A stretch of DNA of 64,000 bases from Hymenopus coronatus (lineage: Eukaryota > Arthropoda > Insecta > Mantodea > Hymenopodidae). The DNA lies in assembly GCA_030762935.1 (NCBI GenBank), contig CM060880.1:18965001-19029000 (forward strand). Direction: 5' to 3'. The translations under genes were made by a program, and so were the position numbers. The notes under the pieces were generated by a model, which was not told the origin of the DNA, made no database searches, and was given only the letters and a program-made list of their open reading frames with translations. Of this stretch, positions 1-12,700 are shown in pieces. The stretch's first letter is position 1, and the number at the start of each line of letters is the position of its first letter.

Positions 1-240
1 ATGAATCGCGGATTTCTTGCTTGCGGTTCATGGTCTGTAAGTCTACTTTTCACTTTTAACTGTTTCAGTATATTGGAAGAAAATGCACTGCGCGCTTATC
101 CTGGCCGTAAATGCGTCAGCTGAGTTGGTGACGGAGAAAATTTCCAACAGATTTTGCTGTTTTACATTAAGATTATCATATATGCTTCCAATGCATTCAA
201 GGGAGGATCTAACAAACGTACCCACCAGAAAAAGCAACTT
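1..240. other. Unassigned segment with several CpGs at the left edge
   Basis: This stretch is less AT-rich than the DNA that follows and holds several CpGs (atcgcgg, actgcgcgc, ggccgtaaatgcgtcag). A consensus donor gtaagt starts at position 37 on the + strand, and a 64-codon open frame without a known match lies on the - strand. It could hold a 5' exon or promoter of the sideroflexin gene or the edge of another gene. I cannot decide. Confidence 0.25.
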
Positions 241-473
241 TGTTGCTAAGAATTAACTATTTATTACAGTTTAGTATCAGAAAAGAAATCACTGTTGTTT
301 TTTGTTTTTTTTTTTTTGTAAATAAATTTGAAAAACATCATGCACTTAGATTTACTGCTGGTATTCCAAACAAACATTTTTAAACTGGTGTTTCACTTCT
401 TCGTCTAGGAAATGCTTTAAACAAAACACTGTGAGACGTATTTAATTTCAGGTTCTTGCAGAGATTCACAATA

Positions 474-1647
474 CAAGGGCGGTTCGATAAAGTTCCAAGT
501 TTCAAAATCGATGGTGTTGCAAAGGAAAGTTGGTGTTACCATCGTGTGTTGTGATTTGTTACCCGTCACCAAAACAACGTCGGTACAGATCCATAGTTTA
601 CTTTGAATTTGGTAGGCATTTCAGTAAGTCGTTCAACGTGTTTTCGCTAAAATAGAAAACGTGTAGTATTGCGCAGTGATTTTCTTTTTACTATACTTTT
701 GGATGAGAAAACTTGAGAGGAGATAAAAGTGAAATTGGATGCCGTTTCCTACCTTACGCTCTATGACAACAGATGTTGGTTTAACGACTTTAAACGTCAT
801 CGAACGTCCGTTTTTGATGAGGAGCGCCCAGGACGGCCGGCAGATGTGATTACGGAGGGAATTATTTAAAATGTCTATGATAAGATCTCGGAACTAAAGT
901 TCACGAAGTCGCAGAGGGCATATGTATGTCGACGGGAATGGCATTCATATGTTGCATGATAAGGGCCGTCGGCCCGAGGGTGCCGCGATTGTCCACGTTG
1001 AACAACAAGCGGGTGCGGCTATCAACTTCGAAGCTGTGTTTGGTGCTAAATAAGCGAAATATGAAGGACTTTTGTGTCGAGCTGTCAGCAACGATGAGGC
1101 CTGAATTCGTCATGAAACCAAGTAACAATCAAAATAATGGGTTGCTTCCAGCGAATGTGCTTCAAAGAAGTCAAAGATAAAAGTAATGATGACGATTCTT
1201 TGATTTCTTAGACAAAGGAAACAAAATTGCTGGACAATACTACAGTGAGTTACTGGCCCTATTCAACAAGAAGATGAAGGAGACATGACCACATTGGTGA
1301 AGAAGAAAGTTCTGTTTCCCAATAACAGTGCATCAGCACATTCATCCGGAGTTGTCAAAGCCAAACTACATGAATTGCACTATGATTTGCAGCAGCACAC
1401 CAACATTTGCCCAACCTGCTCCCTGAGATTTCTTCTTATTCCCTATATATTAAGAAATGGCTTGGGGAAACAAAATTTATATCAAATGAGGTTATCAGCG
1501 TATTTTGCAGAACTTCACAATTCCTATATTTTGAAATGGTTTAAAAGTAACGATGGGAGAAGTACATATCCCTAAAAGCAGATTGTGTTGAGAAATAAAT
1601 AATTTATTTCTTCATTCCTATTACGGATACCTATTCAACTGCCCTCT
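474..1647 (+). mobile_element. Degenerate mariner element with recognisable ends
   Basis: A broken transposase reads along the + strand: MENVEYCAVI-like start near 648, FDEERPGRPADVITE at about 798-857, FDFLDKGNKIAGQYYSELLA at about 1200-1258, KKKVLFPNNSASAHSSG at about 1303-1345, and LRFLLIP followed by an NGLGKQNLYQ segment and AYFAELHNSY at about 1425-1530. These follow the mariner DD34D order, with frameshifts and stops throughout. The ends match in inverted orientation (aagggcggttcgata at the left, tattcaactgccctct at the right), each next to a TA. The residue after VLF that should be catalytic Asp in HQDNA is lost (PNNSA). It is dead. Confidence 0.85.
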
Positions 1648-2039
1648 TATGAAGGCGTATGTAATGCAAAATGAAATGTAAACTCAACTGGAGAATCAAA
1701 TTGCTTTTGCAAAATTTGTCATAAAACTCGAAACAAAACCTAGATGGATTTCACTGTGTACTGTCATACACATAATTTAGCATTTGCTCTTGAAAATAAA
1801 CAGTCAACTTATTTTTTTTATGGAAAAGCGTTCTAATCTTACAGATTTGAAAGTGTTCAATTTTCCTACTCTATTTAAAAACAGAAGGTTCTCTCATATA
1901 TAAGACACATTACATACTTTCAGAAAAGCATTGCAAACATTTTTCACATCCCTCCCTCCCAAGCCTAGTAGATACTTGTGAGACTTGGAGTTATTTTACT
2001 TTGACGAAGTTTAACCCAATATCTTAGTCACTGTTAAGC

Positions 2040-2533
2040 ATATATTTTTTGTTTATTAAGTTTTTGTCTATCCCTTACGGTTTAATTGTTATGTAAAATT
2101 CTGCAAAACTCATCCAGAATAAGGAGGTCTTCATAGGCTATTCTCAAAAATTTCAAAATATACATTTTATTTGTGATGTAAATATCTTTAATATATGGGA
2201 TTTTAATAAAAATTGTTAGAGCCATTTTTGAGAGAAACAAAATTATCAAAAACTTTTCCATGTAAAAGGTAGTATCTGGTGGGGGGATTTTCTTGAAAAT
2301 CTTCATGCTGCATCCTTGAAAGATACTAAACATAAATGCTAAGTTTGGTCTTTTCGTTTTTGAGCTATACTGTCCACACACACACGGACCTTTTTCTACA
2401 AATGCTTTTTTTGGACCAGGGGACCTCAAAACACAAATTTCTGGTGAAATCTCAATATTGACTTTTTAGGTGGAATATAATACCTTCTGTAGCTACTATA
2501 ACATTGTATGTATATATGTATTAGAGAAAGTAA
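2040..2533 (+). repeat. CAR repeat, 5'-truncated copy
   Basis: It matches the CAR family from the taagtttttgtctatc block through the caaaat...gttagagccattttt block, (CA)n near 2380, and ttttaggtggaatataatacc to the closing agagaaagta. Another copy begins at the very next bases. Confidence 0.85.
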
Positions 2534-3486
2534 AAATCTGTTATGTTCCATTCGCACGATTTTCTCTACAAACTATTTTTGCAAAAGATTATTCTTTTAT
2601 ATACATCATGCCAATCAAAATAAACATTAGCAGAAATTGTTTTAATACTTGCTTTCCTGTAAGTAGAAGAGAAATACGGGAATAGACTAGGCCAAAAGAA
2701 TAATCAAATGTTTTACCTATATCATTTTATATCAGTTGATGGATGAATGAAATGGGTGTTCCTATGAGCCTGGGATCCCTAGAGCTTACAGTTAGTCAAT
2801 ATTCCTCAGGATAACGGAAAACAAAAAGAAACTTATCCTGATGACTCACACTAACTGAGATTCAAACTTGGGATCTCTTGAAATTGAGGTAGACTCTCTG
2901 CAGAGGAAGGTAATAATTCTTTTTTTTTAACATCCTTTAACCTGGTTGGTCATATCGGACGATGAATGAAATTGGTGAAATGCTGCTCAAGTGATCTCAG
3001 GGTCCATGGAGCTCAAAGTTACTCGACATTCGTGTTCTCAGGATAAGGGAAAACCTCCCAAAAAACTTATCCGGGTAACTCACCCTAAGCGAGATTTGAA
3101 CTCACAACCTTTTGAATGTGAGGCAGACACGCTACCACCACACTACCCAGGCGGGCTTAATAAAAATTGTTAGACCATTTTTGACAATATAAACATTTTC
3201 AAAAAGTTATACATATCCCCCAGCCTATATTTTTTAATTTTTTTTTTTATAGGATTCATGTAATATTCTTAGGAGATGCACAAGTTAAATAAATACAAAA
3301 ACTTTCTTTTTGAATTATGCTGTTGGGTGCTTGCACACACAAACACACACAGGGGCCTTTTCTAAAACTGACTTTTTAGTGTTCAGGGATCCCAAAAATA
3401 TGTATTGCCAATGAAGTCGTAGTATAACATTTTGGGTGAAATGCAATAGCTTTCTCTTCTTACTACAGATAAGAGGTAGGGGCAGA
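2534..3486 (+). repeat. CAR repeat split by two SINE-C insertions
   Basis: The 5' block (tctgttatgttccattcgcacg, then agtagaagagaaatacggg) occupies 2534-2725. The rest resumes at about 3157 (aaaaattgttagaccattttt) and runs through a CA tract near 3340 to 3486. SINE-C sequence fills 2733-3157. Confidence 0.75.
2733..3157 (-). mobile_element. Two adjacent SINE-C copies
   Basis: There are two tRNA-derived SINE copies on the - strand (about 2733-2900, degraded; 2922-3157, fuller). Read on the minus strand the second begins gcccgcctgggtagtgtgg, has a tRNA-like B box near gttcaaatctcg, and ends in the taaaggatgttaaaaaaaa tail. Five further copies lie in the window. Confidence 0.75.
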
Positions 3487-3575
3487 AATACTTTTGTAAC
3501 AATAGCTTGAAGAAGATATATAAAAATAAGAATTGTTGGTATAGAAAGTAATTGATTTTTGGAAAATTGTTCTAG

Positions 3576-3743
3576 ATGTGGGGAACCACAGGATCTATCA
3601 TCAACCCAGCTGTGGAAGAAAAAATATCTTTATGATTCGGCCTATGATCCTCAGGTGGATGAGAAGCTTCCATTTTTTGGTCGTCCAGCTGCTTATGTGC
3701 CCTTCACTACTCTTCTACTCACTGGGATGCTACACAATTACTA
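3576..3743 (+). CDS. Sideroflexin exon a (LWKKKYLYDSAY...RPAAYVPF)
   Basis: The acceptor is ttctag at 3570-3575; a second possible acceptor, accacag, ends at 3591 and is also in frame but has a poor pyrimidine tract. The exon carries the family LWxxKYxYDSA segment and the start of the first membrane helix. It ends with TA of a split Tyr codon, and the donor gtttgt starts at 3744. The in-frame TAG at 3742-3744 straddles the donor, so it is not a real stop: TA joins the C that opens the next exon. That join restores the family spacing (…HNYY-QIPHALLWQ). Confidence 0.85.
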
Positions 3744-6700
3744 GTTTGTATAACATTATTTACATATATAATATACTAAAATGAAAGGTCTCTGCAAGGA
3801 AATATTTATACCTAAAAAAATTTTACCATAGACTTCGCTACTGTAACCCTTAAAACATCAGTATAAATGGCTTAATAAAGCATATCATTTATTATTCCTT
3901 TGCATATCATTCTAAAATTAAAAACAAAATAAAGTATTACTTCTAACATTACATTATGGTTGCACATGTGATAGTCAAATATAAAAATACATTATTATAC
4001 ATTTAAAAATGTCTAACTAATTTTATTATTTTTTTATCTAATTTTAGCTGCCCAAAACAACTTTTCATCCTTAATATACAGTACAGATATAAAAGCAATG
4101 GAAATAAATAAATAAATAAAGCAGAAAAAAATAAAATAAATAAAAATTTAATAATAATAATGATAATAATAACGATAATAATAAAAATAATGATGATAAT
4201 GATGATGATGATGATGATGATAATAATAATAATAATGAATTTTGTCTTTTGGGGAAAACATTTCAGATATATATCAAAGTTCTGTTATTTAAAGATACCT
4301 AAGCTATGATGCTTTCATTTAACTGATTTATATAAATATAAAAAATACTTTTATCAGGGAAGAATTTAATCAATGAGATGTAATGGACACAGTAACTTAT
4401 CTGCTACCTTTTCTAATTCAATAATTCACTGAAAATATTTATTTAATTATACATTTACACATAACTTAACAATTTGGGTTTTGTAACATTAGTAATAATA
4501 TATACTATAGACCAGGCTGTTTCAACTCTACTTGTCTGACTCAAGAGTACTACTGCATACTCAACAAAGAAACCTCTGAGGTAGGCTGGAAGGGGAAGCG
4601 ATAGCTATCCCCTCACTAAACAAAAGATCATAGCAAATGACTGCTTGTTTTCAATTCATTCAGCCCTGAAAACAGCTTATCCTCAATATTGCATACTGCA
4701 TGCATTCCCTGCTCTTTAGTATGCAACCAAGCTGGAACACCCTGCTTTTCATAGTACTTGTATATAATGTCTTTTTATGTTCAATATCAATATCTAATGT
4801 TTATGTATATACGTAACTGAATTGCACATTTCTTTGACATGTTCAATGTTCATAAAGTTTATGGCTACTTACTGAATGCAATCCAATCCAATGCAAGATC
4901 ATTCACAGCTGTTTACTTTCTCCATCATTGACCCAGTAGTAAGAGACATTATTTTACTCCACTCAAAAATTTGATGACAACACTTCACTAGAGATACACA
5001 TTTTGAGGCGCCTGAAAAAACAAATTAGATGTGTGCACACACTCTTTTTTAGTTCCAAAATTAACATTCGGATAAATACTATACTTTATACATAAGCTCA
5101 CTCAGTACCTTCTGAAGATTGAACACTATTGATCTCAATCCAGCCAACTTTTGGTTATGAGGTTAATTTAAAGAAACCAGTTTTCCTGACACTCCAACAA
5201 CCCCACTGCTACTGAAAGGTGCCATCTTGCACGAAAATGCCAATATTACAAGATAGCTGCAAAAGGCTTGCATGGTGAACACTTTATATTGAACAAGAAA
5301 ATGAAAGACATCTTTCCAATGTGTTTTTTTTTTTTTTTTTTTTTTGATAGTATTTAATACCCACTTTTACTACCAAGGCACTGCAGGTGATGACACCGAT
5401 GATTCATGGAATGATGATGGAGCACTGGTGGAATGTGATGGCGGGGGAAACCAGAGAATCTGGAGAAAACCCACCCCTGTGCTGCTTTGTCCACCACAAA
5501 CCTTCCAATGTGTTATAAAACTCGTTGTTTGCCCAATACTGATGTTTTTTTACACATCTTCCCAATGTTTTGTAAATCACATTGTTTACTCCACTGTAAT
5601 ATTTTTGTGTTTCTCCTATCTCAAATATAAGATATATAACTTTTTAATATTTGAACTACATTTGAAAGACCCCATATGTTAACATGTTCTGTGTGCCAGC
5701 TGTGTACTGCTTGAAAATGATAATACAATTACATAAATGAAATAATAATCTCCATCAATATAATTATACCATTGAGTTAAGATGCTGATTTCATATTAAT
5801 TCAATTGATAAGAAGATGTCAGCACTAATTTTAATTTGCTAATGCCCTTTGCAGTCTTGTTGCAAAAAAGTAGCACATGAAAATTATTTATATATTACAT
5901 ATTGCATTCATAAAGATTAAGAGTACTTGAGAAGCTTATATCTATGCACTTATTCAGATTAAAACAAACTATTACAGTATAACCTCAGTTACACAATTTC
6001 AAAGTTAAACAGCTAAAAATAATGTATAAATGAGAAAACATATAGGTGAATTTTCTTATGGATCTATTTCCTTGTGCATCCTGTTTTATTAAATTATTAC
6101 TCAAACTAAACATAGCATAAATAATAAATATAACACGCTATTTGGAGTACTTACATGCATACCTGTAGGATAAAGCATATTGGGACCAAGAGAGGCAACT
6201 CACTCATCATGACATCGTGATGGATCAATTGTACCTACATCCCCCTGGGAGGCAGAGATGAGGTGAAAGAGCCATAGGAAGTCCCAGACCTGCAGGCAGA
6301 GATGTTCAGAAATCCCTAACTTTTACCAGTTGGAACACCTACACACCATCAGAGAGCAAACTCAAGAGGGCAATACAGCAACCCTAGCAGTTGACCTGGG
6401 TGGCTCAGCTGATTAGACCCTGGCTTACTGCTCCCAAGATTGTGGGTTCAAACCTCTCTCAAACTGATGGTTTTTAGGTATGCTTAAAAGCAATAAACCT
6501 ATGTCAGAATATTTACTGACATGTAAAAGGACTCTTACAGGACAAAATTCCAGCACACCAGCAGTGCTGATATGATCTTGGCAATTGACAACATCATTAA
6601 CAAACAAAATATTTTTAGCAGATGAAACAGCTCTGGTATATACAGGGAGAAATCTTTGAATAGCACAAGCAGCTGCACCACCAACACTTCAAGATCTGTA

Positions 6701-9700
6701 AGTATACCTGATACACGAAAGGAAAATAAAATGAGAGGAAATGAGGGAAAGAAGAACTGTAGAATACACCATCCCAGCATTTGCCTAGGTAACCGGAGGA
6801 AAACTACAAACAACCCCATAGTCAGGGGGATTGATCACCAGGAATTGAACTTTGCACTCCCAAATGCAAACCTTATGCATTGCCATAAAGCCATCTTGTT
6901 TAGTGTTCATAGTTTTTTCCCCTCCATTAAGCAAAATTGTACTAAGGTATTGCTGATTTATATTGGTTTAAAAGAATTAATTTCTTAATTTGTTTCTTTG
7001 ATATTTCAACAATCATATACTTATTGATTATATACATTAATCTCGGAACTGCTATCGTCATTTAAGATTTATGTTAATAGAAATCCTTATGTAATTTTAG
7101 ATCTTGAACTACCTCATGTAAAATGGGAACACTTTCATTATTTATATCTACTTCATTGACATTATCATCATCACCATCATCAGCAGCATCATCATCATAA
7201 GACACAACCTGGGGAAGAATGATCCTGCATAACCTTGTTAATACTGACATAGCAATAATGTGTTCCAAAAATTGTTATGGTTTGTCCAACATGTCTACTG
7301 TTTGTGCTATAACACAATATACACAAATCATTCAAAATATATCTTAACAAAGCACAAAGCACAAATATAATTTATAAATGATTAAGTAAATTAATATTTC
7401 ATACATTTGGACCAGAAAAAAGTGACATTAATTAAAAAACATAAATTAAAAAATATATATCATTGATTTAAATATTACTAAAGTTCAGTGCTTATAAATT
7501 AGCTTATATGTGCAAAAAACTTAAAAGTAAATAATAAATATGCATGAGAGGTTCAAGTTTATTAAAATATTAATAAACATTAATCCCATTTGCTTTACTT
7601 TCAGCACAAACCTACAGTGAAATATCAATTTCCTGATTTAAGAATGCTAAAAAATGTATGTTCCCTGTTGCAGCCAAATTCCACATGCACTTCTATGGCA
7701 GACAGGATATCAAGCCTTCAATGTTGCCGGAACTGTTACAAATCAACGTTTCTGTTCTCCTATACCTGAATCGTAAGGCAACTTGATACTTGATATTTTC
7801 TGTACTTTAGCAATAAATAAAATGTATAGCAAATGCTACCTTTTGTTTGCTGTAGAAATGAAAGGCAAAAGCCTTTTTGTTACTAGGACAAAAAAATACT
7901 GTCATCAGCTGAATATTATAAGTGTTGTAATGTTCAGAATTTTAATGAAATTCATGACATTGTTACTTTCCATATCATCTTATACTATATTCCACCCAAA
8001 AATTTAGTAGTTAAAGAGCGTCCATAAATAAAATGCTATTTCATTTTTTATCCCAAAAATTCAATATTAGAATTCATTGGAAATACACATTTTGAGTTTC
8101 ACTGAATGCAAAAAAATCATATTTTACTTTCTCTACTGCTTGCCTACAGTAAGCAGAGGAAGTGCTCCATTCCAGCCAAAACTTTTGTACTGAATTTTCA
8201 TCAGAATATATGTTTTCAGGTTCTCTGAATCCAAAAATTTTTTTTTAGAAAATGGTACTTATGAAGTTTCTTCTCTCTGAGTAAGACTTCATTTAAGAAT
8301 TACATATTAAGAAGAAAAAATAATAATAATAGTAATAATAATAATAATAATGTACTACTACTAATTAATTATAATTATTATTATAACAACAATAATAATA
8401 CTAATAAATAATAATAACAATAACATTAGCACTAATAACAACAATACTAATAATATTAATAACAACAATAATAATAACAATAATAATACTAATAATAATA
8501 GTAGTAACAGGAACAAAAACAAACTGCACTTTATACGCAAACATTATTTTCTCACCGCACACTTTGTAGACTCTAGCATCACATAACTGAATGGCTCAGT
8601 GGCCGAACCTTTGAAGTTTACTTACTACTTGTTTCCTTGTAAGTAGAAAAGGAATTAGGGAATACACCAGGCTAAAGCGAGTCAAATTAATTAAGCTGGT
8701 TGCTATGAGAAACAACTGAAATTTGGTTCTCTTGCATGGTCAGGAGTAAAAACGAAAGATATAAGGTGACTAAGGACTTCCCATTTGAGAAAAGTTTAAG
8801 TATTTTAAAACTGAAACCAATAGCAAGAAATATCTCAGAGGTGGTTAACTCTACAAAATAAAAACAAAGTTATTATGTTACATAAATTGTGAGTTAGCAA
8901 GGTCTACATTTTTTGTGTAGTCAGTTTTTGTCTATCTCTTAAGGTTTACCAGGTATACAAAAGTCATCCAGAATGAAGAGGCCTTCAAAGACTATTCCCA
9001 GAAAATTCAAGACATAAATTCATTTGTAATGAAAATATCTTAAACATATGGTGTTTTAATAAAAATCAGTAGAGCTAGTTTTGAGAAAATCAAAACTTTT
9101 GAAACTTTTTCCATGTAAAGGGTACTTTGGGGATGGAGGATTTGTCCTTGGAAAATGCTGACTTAGATATCAAGTTCGACATTTAACTGGCTTTTTGTTT
9201 TTGAGAGAGAGAGAGAGAGAGACAGAGAGACAGACAGACAGATGCACACATGCACGCATTCACACACTGACCTTTTTCTAATTTTTTTTTAATTCAGGGG
9301 ACCTCAAAAGCATATATTTCAGGTGAAATATCAACATCAAATTTTTGGGTGGAATACAATGCCTTTTCTATCCACTATGCACATAGTACATGTAGAGAAA
9401 CTAATATATTACAGTAAAATGGGAAGTCATGTGATTTTAACATAACCAAATGTGTTCTCTTTGTTTGAAAGGCATACTAATCCCTCCTTATTTTACAGGA
9501 ACATAATTTCCAGCTTTGCTATCTCAACATTGGCTGCTGTTGCTACTGCTCTTCTCTGGAGAAAGAAATTTTTGGTAAATATTCTCATTTTGAACAATAT
9601 TTTTGCTTGACATATCCTAGTAGGTAAAAAGGAAATTAAACATTAATGCTGAGTGGGTGTTTGTGGACCAGTTATGATCACATGCATGCATGATTTGCTT

Positions 9701-12700
9701 GCACTCAGTACTTCAATGAGTTCCACTAGTTCACCAACAGTGAATGACCTGCTCAAGGCTATGCTGTATCAGCTGTAAATGTCACTTGTTTCCTTCTGTG
9801 AGACTAGTTTGTTCATTGTGCATCTCAAAAATGAAAGGTTATGACAACATCCATAATGTGTGTGTGAATTACTTTAGAGTATTGTTATGTTCTTGTTTGT
9901 TATTTATTTATCATTGTTTAACCTGATAGGTCATACTGAAGAGAATGCAATGGGGGAAAAAACCTTACTGGGCAATTTACCTTAACAGTGATTTGAACTT
10001 GGAACCTTTTGAATGTGAAGTAGGGGGGGGGGGGGGCACAGAGGAGGCTTACTTGCTTTTACAAGCTTTCCACTTTTCAGTAGTTCACCTTTACTTTTGG
10101 AATTCTTTAAGTTGTTCTATCCTGTCATTATCCTTCTTCCAACCCTCTTTTCTGCATGGTGCTATTGGTTTCATCCATCCTTTTCAAGAGTGTCCTTCCT
10201 TGTTTTCTTCTCCCAGGAGTTGTACAGTAGTTAATAACACTATATGGCAATCTTTTTTCCTTCATTCTCTTTATGTGCCCATACCATTTTAAAGTTCTTG
10301 CTTCTAGTCTATTACCATCTCTTCTGCATCCATCTCCAGACTTATACAGTCATTCTTTACATGTTGAATTATTGATAGTTTGATCTTTTCACTTATAGTC
10401 TAGCTTGGATTTTTATGGTCATAAAAATCCTTAGCATGGCTTCCTTTGGAAGGGAAGTAAAGTCGTTGTTCTCATGTCATATATTTATGGTACATAAAAG
10501 AACATAAAACTTGAGAAAGAGGCATCTGAACAAACATAATCGGTCTTTCATGCTCAATATAGAATGATATGCTTTGTTGTCATGGCAACCAGGTATAAAC
10601 ATACAACTACATGTAAGACTTACATTAATCTTAAGTACATATAAGATGTATATTAATCTTAAGAATTATATTTTTATTTTTAAATCATCCTTTATTCATA
10701 GGATTTATTTTATTTGAAATTAAATACAATTCACTCTTATTTATTATACCATCCAAATAAAAATTGTAATTTCATCTACCAAAATATTGACAAAATACAG
10801 CTTCACACTCACAGAGATTTGGCCATCCCCTCCACTCCTTCAGACCCTCTTCAAGGCCAGAAGACAAGTAGTTGCCCCCTCTCCCTTCTTCCTTCACAGA
10901 TATGTTTGTAACAATTTTTTTTGGATTGTGTTTAATGCCCACTTTTATTACAAATGGCACTGTAGGCAAGACACTAATGATACATTAAATGAAGATGGGG
11001 CACCAGTGGAACGCAATGGTGGGGGAAACTGAAGAACCTGGAGAAAATCAGCCCCTGCATCGCTTTGTCCACCACAAATCCCACATGCAGCCACTTCAGA
11101 TAGAACCCAGGCCACCTAGGTGAGAGGCTAGTGGTCTAACCACTCAACCATGGCGTGGCCTTGCAACTGGTTATTTAGTTACTTGAGCATGCAACAAATT
11201 AAGCACCTATATTCTGATTTAATATAACTAAAAATGAGTGAAATACAGCTTCAGGTGGAGTTTCACCTGAACACCACCACTGGTTACACACACACACACA
11301 CACACACACACATAATTTTTCCAAACTTTTTTTTATTGAGACCTAAAAATATGTATTTCCAGTAATGTTTCTATATTTAAATATTGGATGGAATTCAAGA
11401 CTTGTATCTACGGTAAGTAGATGTAGAGAAGGTAATAAATGTATGCATATGAAATACACAGAACAGGTATGGAAACAAATTAATAATAGTAGAGAGAGTA
11501 CCTACTTAAAAGTAACACATTAGATTGTGTTTTCCCTCAACCTTTCACCTCCAAAAATAGATTGCAAAAAAAATTCCTCTGAAAGATTGTTATATCAACT
11601 TTATATAGCTGCATGTGTTTGTTTTTAGTGCAAGGCTCCAATATTTGGACGTCTCGGACCAATGTTTGCTGTTGCAGTTGGAGAAGTTGTAAATGTCCCT
11701 GTGAGGAGGTACCAGTAAGTATGACATAAATAACAATTATACCATTTTGATCAAGCTTCTATGCATTCAAACATAATTATAAATTCTTAATTATAAATAA
11801 AGGTGGGAGGTTCACTGGTAATTCATTCTATATGAGTGCTTCACTCCTATGAACTGTGAAATAATAATTTAATCATTTTTTAATAAATGATAGTTCAAAC
11901 ACTCAGAATTATCATACTTCATTTAAGCAAGACAAAACTATGCATGGTAATCAAGGAAAAGCAAACTGATGATTTGATCAAAGGGTTGAGAATTATGTTC
12001 TTCTGAATTTCTGTTTAAAAATAGATAAGCTAGGTGTTGCCACAGAATATACAGGATTGGAGGTGAATAAGTGCAAATATTTTTATGAGTATTTGAAGTC
12101 AATGTGATGATCAGTATTTTCAGTTTTCTATCACTATTTTCTAAAGTTATGTACAAAGGTAAATTTTATGATATTTCAGGATGGCTATTATTCCTTATCT
12201 CAGATGTTTGGTGATTGTTTACATAACAGATCACATTGTTGAACCTCCTCTGCCCTTTGCTCTGCTCGACAACAGGTGGTGTGATGTGAGGAAACAATAT
12301 TAATCGTACTGAAATTTCAACCTACATAAACATTTTTTTGTTCATACAAGATTATCTGATTGGGATTCACAATGTAGTCAGGGCTAAATTTAAAAATCTG
12401 ATGTGTTCCATTCACATGACTTTCTTTACATCTCTGCAACAAATTATTGTTGAAAAGTTTATACTTCTATTTACTTCATGCTAATCAAGAAAAAATTAGC
12501 AGAAACAGTCTTATTACTTACTTCCTTGTAAGTAGAAGTGAAATAATGGAGTACAATAGGTTAAAAAGATTTTCAAAAGCTGGTTGCTATGTGACTAAAG
12601 TTCCTTTGTTTGTATGACACGAGTTGACAAATTCCTGTATGATATAAGCTTTTTAAAGCTGAAACCAAAAACAAGGAATATCTCAAAAATGATCAACTCC

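Noticed and set aside
3742..3744. TAG as the end of a short gene
   Set aside because: It overlaps the donor; splicing turns TA plus C into Tyr and restores the family alignment.
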